Assembly: GCA_039930945.1 (NCBI GenBank)
Contig: JBDTSW010000078.1
Coordinates: 1 to 10,624, forward strand
From: JBDTSW01 sp039930945
GTDB taxonomy: Bacteria; Actinomycetota; Thermoleophilia; Solirubrobacterales; 70-9
Direction of reading: 5' to 3'
DNA: 10,624 nucleotides
The translations under genes and the position numbers were made by a program. The notes under the pieces are model-generated. The model saw only the letters and a list, made by a program, of their open reading frames with translations, did no database searches and was not told where the DNA came from. Positions 6,142-10,624 of this stretch are shown in pieces (position 1 is the stretch's first letter; every line of letters starts with the position of its first letter).

Positions 6142-7308
6142 ATGAGCGCGCGCATCGCCGTCGGCATCTCCGACGCGCCCGATCCCCTCGAGGCCTTCGC
6201 CGAGGCGGCGGCCGCGGCGCGCCGCGGCGTCGGTCCGTCGTGCGATCTGTGCCTGCTGTTCGCCGGCGCCTCCCACCTCGGACACGCCGAGCAGGTGCTG
6301 GGGGTGGTCCGGTCCGAGCTCGAGCCGGCGCACCTGATCGGCTGCGGCGCGGGCGGGGTCGTCGGCGCCGGACGCGAGATCGAGGACGGGCCGGGGGCGG
6401 TTGTCTGGGCCGCCTCGCTTCCGGGCGCGGAGATCGAGACCCACCACTTCCGGGTCGAGCGCGAGCTCGACGGGCCCCCGAGGCTGGTCGGGCTGGATCG
6501 CGCCGATGATCTCGGCGAGGCGCTGATCCTGCTCGCCGACCCCTACACGTTCGCCGCCGAGGCGCTGCTGCGGCGGGTCAACGCCGAGCGCCCGGGCCTT
6601 CCCGTCCTCGGTGGGCTGGCCAGCGCTGCTGCCACCGGATCGGCCTCGCTGTTTCGCGACGGCCAGATCCTGGACGAGGGCGCGGTCGGCTGCTCGCTGG
6701 CGGGAGTCGAGGTGCTGAGCTGCGTCTCGCAGGGCGCGGCGCCCGTCGGCCCGGAAATGACGATCACGGCCGCCCACGACAACGTTATCGAGGAGCTGGC
6801 CTCGGTTCCGGCTATCGAGCGCCTGCGCGGGGCGATCGCCACGCTCGCCCCGGCTGAGCAGGAGCTGGCGTCGGGCGGGCTCATGCTCGGACTGGTGATC
6901 GACGAGAACCAGCCGGACTACGAGCGCGGCGACTTCCTCGTCCGCCCGGTGATCGGGGCCGATCCCGACGCCGGCTCGGTGGTGATCGGCGAGCGCGTAC
7001 GGATCGGCCAGACGGTCCGCATGCACGTCCGCGATGGCGCCTCCGCCGACGAGGATCTGCGCCAGGCCCTGCGCGCCCAGTCGGCCGCCCTCGGCGACGC
7101 GGGCGCGGCGGGAGCGCTGCTGTTCACCTGCAACGGCCGGGGCGCGCACATGTTCGCGGTCCCCGACCACGACGCGACCGCGGTCTCCGACGCCCTCGGG
7201 GCGGCGGTCGGCGGCTTCTTCTGCGCCGGCGAGATCGGCCCCGTCGGCGGGCGCAACTTTCTCCACGGCTTCACCGCGACGATGGCCGTGTTCCCGGCCG
7301 AGCGATGA
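6142..7308 (+). CDS. FIST N/C-domain protein, stand-alone
   Basis: This 388-residue protein has an N-terminal FIST domain (about 25-200, with HLIGCGAGGVVGAGREIE and PVLGGLASAA) and a C-terminal FIST_C domain (about 210-375). The C-terminal signatures LLFTCNGRG, FFCAGEIGPVGG and NFLHGFTA are near-canonical. FIST is described as a sensory domain thought to bind small molecules such as amino acids. Here no kinase, cyclase or methyl-acceptor output domain is attached, and no signal peptide or membrane helix is seen, so it is a free cytoplasmic protein. ATG 6142 lies 18 bases after the prfB stop with an AAGG (6132-6135) as weak SD. Its stop overlaps the nadC start (ATGA), so the two are probably made together; a role in sensing a metabolite linked to NAD synthesis is inference only. 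Confidence 0.93.
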   Translation: MSARIAVGISDAPDPLEAFAEAAAAARRGVGPSCDLCLLFAGASHLGHAEQVLGVVRSELEPAHLIGCGAGGVVGAGREIEDGPGAVVWAASLPGAEIETHHFRVERELDGPPRLVGLDRADDLGEALILLADPYTFAAEALLRRVNAERPGLPVLGGLASAAATGSASLFRDGQILDEGAVGCSLAGVEVLSCVSQGAAPVGPEMTITAAHDNVIEELASVPAIERLRGAIATLAPAEQELASGGLMLGLVIDENQPDYERGDFLVRPVIGADPDAGSVVIGERVRIGQTVRMHVRDGASADEDLRQALRAQSAALGDAGAAGALLFTCNGRGAHMFAVPDHDATAVSDALGAAVGGFFCAGEIGPVGGRNFLHGFTATMAVFPAER

Positions 7309-8153
7309 CCGCCCCGCGCTCAGCGCCAGTGCACGAGCTCGTCGTGCGGGCCTTGGCGGAGGACCTCGGCGGCGGCGACGTCACCGCCAACGCCGTCGTC
7401 TCCGATGACGCCGAGGCGCGGGCACGGATCGTGCAGAAGCAGCCCGGCGTGCTCTTTGGGCTGGAGGTCGCAGGTGAGGCCTTCGCCCAGGCCGGCGCCC
7501 GGGCCTTCGACGCGCTCGCCCTGGAAGGGGAGTGGCGCGACGAGGTGCCGGCGGAGGTGGCGCTGGCGAGCGGCAGAGCGCACGCGCTGCTGGCCGCCGA
7601 GCGCACCGCGCTCAACCTCCTCGGCCATCTCTCGGGCGTCGCCACCCTGACCCATCGCTTCGTCGAGGCCGTGCGCGACAGCGGCGCCCGGATCCTCGAC
7701 ACTCGCAAGACGACCCCCGGCCTGCGGGCGCTGGAGAAGGCGGCGGTCGCGGCGGGTGGCGCGCAGAACCACCGCATGGGCCTCTACGACGCGATCCTGA
7801 TCAAGGAGAACCACGCCGTCCTCGCCGGCGGCGTGGCCGAGGCCGTGCGCAGGGCGCGGGCGCACAGCGAGCTCCCGATCGCGGTCGAGTGCCGCGACAT
7901 CGACGAGGTGAGGGCGGGCCTGGAGGCGGGGGCCGACCGCCTGCTGCTGGACAACATGGGCCCCGACGGGCTGCGGGCGGCGGTCGAGATCCGCGACGAC
8001 TCGGGCGACGGCGCCGAGCTCGAGGCCTCCGGCGGGATCACGCTGGCCAACGCCGCCGAGATCGCCGCCACCGGCGTCGACTACCTCTCGGTCGGGGCGC
8101 TGACCCATTCGGCGCCGGCGCTCGACCTGAGCATGCTGGTGGAGCCCGCGTGA
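7305..8153 (+). CDS. nadC: Nicotinate-nucleotide pyrophosphorylase (quinolinate phosphoribosyltransferase)
   Basis: NadC converts quinolinate and PRPP to nicotinate mononucleotide, CO2 and pyrophosphate, the third step of de novo NAD synthesis. The 282 residues match the usual length. Signatures in order: EDLGGGDVT (19-27), ERTALNLLGHLSGVAT (from 99), LDTRKTTPGLRALEK (from 131; Arg134 and Lys135 in the quinolinate site), NHRMGLYDAILIKENH (from 155), LLLDNM (213-218), EASGGI (240-245) and GVDYLSVGALTHS near the end. All expected substrate-binding residues appear present. ATG 7305 overlaps the FIST stop by ATGA, implying translational coupling. nadA lies 1.5 kb downstream in a separate transcript beyond GNAT and mutM; nadB is not in the window. 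A hairpin 17 bases after the stop probably ends the prfB-FIST-nadC transcript. Confidence 0.97.
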   Translation: MTAPRSAPVHELVVRALAEDLGGGDVTANAVVSDDAEARARIVQKQPGVLFGLEVAGEAFAQAGARAFDALALEGEWRDEVPAEVALASGRAHALLAAERTALNLLGHLSGVATLTHRFVEAVRDSGARILDTRKTTPGLRALEKAAVAAGGAQNHRMGLYDAILIKENHAVLAGGVAEAVRRARAHSELPIAVECRDIDEVRAGLEAGADRLLLDNMGPDGLRAAVEIRDDSGDGAELEASGGITLANAAEIAATGVDYLSVGALTHSAPALDLSMLVEPA

Positions 8154-8169
8154 GCGATCCGGGACCTGC

Positions 8170-8214
8170 GGTGGTCGAGAAAGCTCTCGGCCCCCGAGAG
8201 AAAGATCGACCACC
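8170..8214 (+). terminator. 45-nt two-part hairpin after nadC, candidate terminator or operator
   Basis: The outer stem GGTGGTCGA (8170-8178) pairs perfectly with TCGACCACC (8206-8214). The inner stem CTCTCGG (8184-8190) pairs with CCGAGAG (8194-8200) around a CCC loop. The two are joined by a symmetric purine internal loop (GAAAG / AAAGA). The heptamer GAGAAAG also occurs as a direct repeat at 8177-8183 and 8198-8204, 21 bp apart. There is no T-run. The right arm overlaps the putative -35 box of the next promoter, so a DNA-level operator role is an alternative. Confidence 0.5.
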
Positions 8215-8239
8215 CGTCGTTCCCGGGTAGAGTCGGCGC
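8206..8239 (+). promoter_or_regulatory. Candidate leaderless promoter before the GNAT gene
   Basis: TAGAGT (8228-8233) fits TANNNT, with a weak -35 TCGACC (8206-8211) 16 bp upstream inside the hairpin arm. Six bases after the -10 comes GTG 8240 without any SD, the spacing of a leaderless start. The transcript would carry the mini-ORF and the acetyltransferase. Confidence 0.5.
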
Positions 8240-8281
8240 GTGACCGTGGACGCGGAGCTGCGCCAGGTGAGAAACCGCTGA
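8240..8281 (+). CDS. Putative 13-codon leaderless leader ORF
   Basis: GTG 8240 opens a short frame encoding MTVDAELRQVRNR with stop TGA at 8279-8281. It begins six bases after the -10 box TAGAGT, as expected for a leaderless start, and its stop overlaps a CTG (8278-8280) that is the best upstream start of the acetyltransferase (CTGA overlap). An SD-like AGGTGAG (8265-8271) lies near its end and would position a ribosome at that CTG. It may deliver ribosomes to the downstream gene by coupling. Alternatives: non-coding leader, or the 5' end of the GNAT gene separated by a frameshift. Confidence 0.35.
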   Translation: MTVDAELRQVRNR

Positions 8282-8748
8282 GCCCAGACGGAGAGATCCG
8301 CGTCGCCGGCGCCGCCGACCTGCCCGCCGTAGCGGCGCTGTTGGGCGAGTTCCGCGACTGGTGGCAAAAGAGCGAGCCCACTGACGCCGAGATCGCGGCC
8401 AGCGCAGCCCGCGTCCTCGACGATGGCGACGGCGAGTACCTGCTCGCGCTCGATGGCGTTGGCGAGGCCGTCGGCGTCGCCCAGGTGCGCTACCGCTGGA
8501 GCGTCTGGACCTCGGCCCCCGACTGCTGGTTCGAGGACCTCTGGGTGCGCGAGTCGGCGCGGCGCGCGGGCTTCGGCAGGCGGCTGGTCGAGGCCGTGAT
8601 CGAGCGCGCCCGCGACCGCGGCTGCCGGCGGGTCGAGCTGGACGTCAACGCCGACAACGAGGCGGGGCTGGCGCTGTATGCCTCCTGCGGCTTTACGACC
8701 GAGCCCAAGCCGCCGGGCCGCACGCTGCTGATCGGCCGCCCGCTCTAG
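8278..8748 (+). CDS. GNAT family N-acetyltransferase
   Basis: GNAT enzymes transfer an acetyl group from acetyl-CoA to an amine; the substrate here is unknown. With CTG 8278 the product has 156 residues. The N-terminus then reads SPDGEIRVAGAADLPAVAAL, the normal first strand and helix of the fold. The TTG at 8341 would remove these and give a truncated 135-residue protein, so the earlier start is preferred although no ATG, GTG or TTG exists there. The acetyl-CoA site is clear: FEDLWVRESARRAGFGRRLVEAV carries the R-x-x-G-x-G type pyrophosphate loop, followed by ELDVNADNEAGLALYASCGF, the motif B region. The SD-like AGGTGAG (8265-8271) is six bases before the CTG. It is convergent with mutM, with nine bases between the stops. 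Function firm, start moderate. Confidence 0.87.
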   Translation: MSPDGEIRVAGAADLPAVAALLGEFRDWWQKSEPTDAEIAASAARVLDDGDGEYLLALDGVGEAVGVAQVRYRWSVWTSAPDCWFEDLWVRESARRAGFGRRLVEAVIERARDRGCRRVELDVNADNEAGLALYASCGFTTEPKPPGRTLLIGRPL

Positions 8749-8757
8749 GTCCGAGCG
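8741..8757. terminator. Small inverted repeat between convergent GNAT and mutM ends
   Basis: CGCTC (8741-8745) and GAGCG (8753-8757) flank a seven-base loop that includes the GNAT stop. A five-bp stem between two convergent genes could act from both sides, but it is short and has no T-run on either strand. Confidence 0.2.
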
Positions 8758-9618
8758 CTACTTCAGCAGCCGCGACAGCCGCCGGTCCTTGAGCACCCGC
8801 CCGCCCGTCTGCTCGGCCGGGCAGTAGGTGGTCAGGTGCTCGGCGAAGAACACGGCCTCGAGGGTGGTGCCGCAGCGCGGACAGGGCTCGCCCTGGCGGC
8901 GGTGGACTCGTAGCGGCATCGGCAGCTTGTCGGGGACCGTCCCGCCGACGACCTCCTCGTAGTGGTCGATCGCATCGCCGAGGACGTGCAGCGCGGCGTG
9001 CAGGCGTTCGACCTCGCCGGCCTCGGTGTCAGAGCCCTGCTTGAACGGCGACAGGCGGGCCTCCCAGAGGATCTCGTCGACCCAGGAGCGCCCGATCCCC
9101 GCAATCGCGCGCTGGTCGCGAAGCAGGGGATGCAGGTGGCGGGGCTGGTCGACCGCCGCTGCCAACTCGGCGAGCGGCGGCGCCGGCCAGGCCTCGGGCC
9201 CGAGGGTGGCGACCATCTCGTCGCCCTCGACCTCTCCCTCGCGCAGCAGCTTCCCCCAGGCCCGCTGCTTGCTGCCGAACTCGCGCAGGCGAAGCTCGCG
9301 ACCGTCGGCGAGGCGGATGAGCAGGCGCGAGCGGCGGTCTTTGAGCGCCGCTCGCTTGTCGAAGGCCTGGAGGCGCCCCGCCGACATCAGGTGAATCAAG
9401 AGGTCGAGCCGTACGCCCCCTTCGGGCTCGAACTCGACGACGAGCATCTTGCCGATCCGCCTTACCCCCGTGAGCGTGTACCCGACCAGCGCCGAGAGCG
9501 GCGGATCGACGGCCTTCAGCGCAACCATCCCGGGTGACAGCGTCGACTCGACCTCGGTCCCCGCCAGGGCCGCACCCAGCCTGCGGGCGGTGATCTCGAC
9601 CTCTGGCAGCTCCGGCAC
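8758..9618 (-). CDS. mutM: Fpg/Nei family DNA glycosylase (MutM-like, divergent)
   Basis: Such bifunctional glycosylase/AP lyases excise oxidised bases such as 8-oxoguanine. The 286-residue protein begins PELPEVE after the initiator Met (GTG), with catalytic Pro2 and Glu3 and Lys57 in the expected place. It has the H2TH region (DQRAIAGIGRSWVDEIL, 168-184) and a C-terminal zinc-finger region. Several hallmark positions differ from E. coli Fpg. HLGMSG is HLMSAG (76-81). The D.RRFG loop is replaced by EFGSKQRAWG (113-122). The conserved Asn of GIGN is Arg177. The finger is C246-P-R-C249...C266-P-A-E269, with Glu in place of the fourth Cys, and His261 replaces the DNA-contacting Arg. It is therefore probably a separate actinobacterial subfamily rather than orthodox MutM; base preference is unknown. 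The upstream region is pyrimidine-rich with no SD, so the gene is likely leaderless. Confidence 0.9.
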   Translation of the reverse strand: MPELPEVEITARRLGAALAGTEVESTLSPGMVALKAVDPPLSALVGYTLTGVRRIGKMLVVEFEPEGGVRLDLLIHLMSAGRLQAFDKRAALKDRRSRLLIRLADGRELRLREFGSKQRAWGKLLREGEVEGDEMVATLGPEAWPAPPLAELAAAVDQPRHLHPLLRDQRAIAGIGRSWVDEILWEARLSPFKQGSDTEAGEVERLHAALHVLGDAIDHYEEVVGGTVPDKLPMPLRVHRRQGEPCPRCGTTLEAVFFAEHLTTYCPAEQTGGRVLKDRRLSRLLK

Positions 9619-9630
9619 GGTCGGTAGACT
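9603..9630 (+). promoter_or_regulatory. nadA: Candidate promoter of nadA
   Basis: CTGGCA (9603-9608) and TAGACT (9625-9630) are 16 bp apart. Transcription would start near 9637, giving a leader of about 50 nt with an inverted repeat and an SD. The -35 lies inside the mutM coding start and the -10 overlaps the opposing mutM -10 by three bases (9628-9630), so simultaneous occupancy by two polymerases looks impossible. Confidence 0.45.
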
Positions 9631-9657
9631 TTAGAAAGGTCATTCGCCCAGGTCCAA
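9619..9657 (-). promoter_or_regulatory. mutM: Candidate leaderless promoter of mutM
   Basis: On the minus strand, TTGGAC (9657-9652) and TAAAGT (9633-9628) are 18 bp apart. The -10 ends nine bases before the GTG at 9618, and the gap CTACCGACC contains no SD. The -10 overlaps the nadA -10 on the other strand, and the -35 falls in the centre of the nadA leader palindrome. Confidence 0.45.
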
Positions 9658-9669
9658 GGACCCGGCGAA
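9643..9669. repeat. 27-bp two-part inverted repeat in the nadA leader
   Basis: TTCGCC (9643-9648) is inverted as GGCGAA (9664-9669), and within it GGTCC (9651-9655) is inverted as GGACC (9658-9662) around AA. As RNA it forms a 6-bp plus 4-bp stem just upstream of the nadA SD; as DNA it is a near-perfect palindrome between two promoters. It could be an operator for an NAD-responsive regulator or a translation-control stem. It does not resemble any NAD riboswitch I know. Confidence 0.5.
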
Positions 9670-9687
9670 CATCGGAAAGGAAGCGGG

Positions 9688-10624
9688 ATGCGAAGCCTGC
9701 CGACACTCCAGCCCACCAACGGCGCCCCGGATCTCTCCCGGGAGGATGTCGAGCGCCTCTCGGCCGAGGTGCGCGCGCTCGCGGCCGAGCGCGACGCCGT
9801 CATCCTCGCCCACAACTACCAGGTGCCCGAGGTCCAGGACGTCGCCAACCTCACCGGCGACTCGCTGCAGCTCTCGCGCGAGGCGGCGGCGACCGAGGCC
9901 GACGTGATCGCCTTCTGCGGCGTCCACTTCATGGCCGAGACCGCGTCGGTCCTGTCGCCCTCCAAGACGGTCCTGATTCCCGACCTCGACGCCGGCTGCT
10001 CGCTCTCGGACTCGATCGACGCCGAGCAGCTGCGAGCCTGGAAGGCCGAGCATCCGGGGGCGGTGGTGGTGATGTACGTCAACACCTCGGCCGAGGTCAA
10101 GGCCGAGACCGACTACTGCTGCACCTCGTCGAACGCGGTCAAGGTGGTCGAGCACATCTGGCGCGAGCACGGGCCCGAGACCGAGATCCTGTTTGGTCCG
10201 GACATGTGGCTGGGCGCATTCGTCGCCCGCGAGCTCGGCCTGCCCGACGACCCGCAGCGCTACGCGCGCTTCCATGTCTGGGACGGCGAGTGCCACGTCC
10301 ACGCCGGCATCCGCCCCGACGACATCGAGCACACCCGCGCCGAGCACCCGGGCGCCGAGTTCCTGATCCACCCCGAGTGTGGCTGCACGACCCAGGCGAT
10401 GGAGTACGTCGCCTCGGGCGACATCGACCCCGAGGGCGTGCACGTCCTCTCGACCTCGGGGATGCTGCGCCACGTCGAGGCCAACCCCGAGGGCGAGTTC
10501 ATCGTCGCCACCGAGAACGGGATGCTCTACCCACTGCAGCAGGCCGCTCCCCAAGCGCGCCTCGTCGAGGCCAACCGGATGGCCTTCTGCAAGTACATGA
10601 AGATGATCACGCTGCCGAAGCTGC
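9688..10624 (+). CDS. nadA: Quinolinate synthase NadA (3'-partial, cut by window edge)
   Basis: NadA condenses iminoaspartate with dihydroxyacetone phosphate to quinolinate using an oxygen-sensitive [4Fe-4S] cluster, the second step of de novo NAD synthesis. The start ATG 9688 follows AAAGGAAG (9676-9683) by four bases. The 312 codons present include VILAHNYQVPEVQD, GDSLQLSREAA, VIAFCGVHFMAETA, LIPDLDAGCSLSDS, VVVMYVNTSAEVKAE and LFGPDMWLG. They continue with FLIHPECGC, LSTSGMLRHVE, FIVATENGMLYPL and FCKYMKMITLPKL. The expected cluster cysteines are Cys104 (AGCSL), Cys231 (HPEC, with Cys233 next to it) and Cys301 (FCKYMK). The reading frame is open to the last base, so only the C-terminal end is missing. 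Divergent from mutM; its product feeds NadC, encoded 1.5 kb upstream in another transcript. nadB could follow outside the window. Confidence 0.96.
   Translation, partial: MRSLPTLQPTNGAPDLSREDVERLSAEVRALAAERDAVILAHNYQVPEVQDVANLTGDSLQLSREAAATEADVIAFCGVHFMAETASVLSPSKTVLIPDLDAGCSLSDSIDAEQLRAWKAEHPGAVVVMYVNTSAEVKAETDYCCTSSNAVKVVEHIWREHGPETEILFGPDMWLGAFVARELGLPDDPQRYARFHVWDGECHVHAGIRPDDIEHTRAEHPGAEFLIHPECGCTTQAMEYVASGDIDPEGVHVLSTSGMLRHVEANPEGEFIVATENGMLYPLQQAAPQARLVEANRMAFCKYMKMITLPKL

Noticed and set aside
5125..7266. Long minus-strand open frame across prfB and the FIST gene (over 700 codons)
   Set aside because: It spans two clear plus-strand genes and their junction with Arg/Ala/Gly/Leu-biased composition and no domain; a codon-bias shadow.
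7320..8381. Minus-strand open frame across nadC and the GNAT start
   Set aside because: It is antisense to strongly supported NadC motifs and shows no family signature.
9631..9687. NAD riboswitch before nadA
   Set aside because: The leader is only about 50 nt and shows a single hairpin; I see no tandem domains or known riboswitch core.
1..10624. Mobile element, CRISPR array, tRNA/rRNA, toxin-antitoxin or defence system
   Set aside because: No spaced repeats, transposase or integrase motifs, terminal inverted repeats, or RNA-gene signatures were seen; composition is uniform and nearly every base belongs to housekeeping genes.

Overview
The window reads as ordinary chromosome from a very GC-rich bacterium. 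Sharp third-position G/C bias, GTG/TTG starts, the comF-hpf-secA...prfB order and TANNNT-type promoter boxes directly in front of start codons lacking a Shine-Dalgarno (SD) sequence all point to Actinomycetota. The style of several proteins (short HPF, Fpg/Nei-like glycosylase, FIST protein) suggests a deep-branching class such as Thermoleophilia; that placement is inference from memory of family sequences, not a search.

Layout. About 1-660: comF phosphoribosyltransferase, whose true start may lie left of the window. 690-1037: a short ribosome hibernation factor with a strong SD and a candidate promoter inside the comF end. A GC-rich hairpin straddles the hpf stop. 1114-3990: secA, apparently leaderless. 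4000-5006: tag (3-methyladenine DNA glycosylase I) and a translationally coupled NTF2/SnoaL-like protein. 5016-6123: prfB (release factor 2), split by the classical CTT-TGA-C +1 programmed frameshift and also apparently leaderless. 6142-8153: a FIST-domain protein and nadC, coupled by an ATGA overlap. 8154-8277: an intergenic element with a 45-nt two-part hairpin, a promoter box and a 13-codon leaderless mini-ORF whose stop overlaps a probable CTG start of a GNAT acetyltransferase (8278-8748). 8758-9618 (minus strand): a divergent MutM/Fpg-type DNA glycosylase convergent with the GNAT gene. 9688-10624: nadA (quinolinate synthase), divergent from mutM and cut by the right edge.

How the genes fit together. 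SecA (protein export), HPF (ribosome dormancy) and RF2 (termination) form an old housekeeping neighbourhood. Tag and MutM are base-excision repair enzymes. NadA and NadC are the second and third enzymes of de novo NAD synthesis from aspartate; NadB is not seen here and could lie downstream of nadA. I see no mobile element, CRISPR array, RNA gene or defence system. What merits a second look is regulatory: RF2 recoding without a clear SD-like stimulator, a recurring leaderless-promoter architecture, the mini-ORF/CTG arrangement before the GNAT gene, the palindromic elements before GNAT and nadA, and a MutM zinc finger lacking its fourth cysteine.
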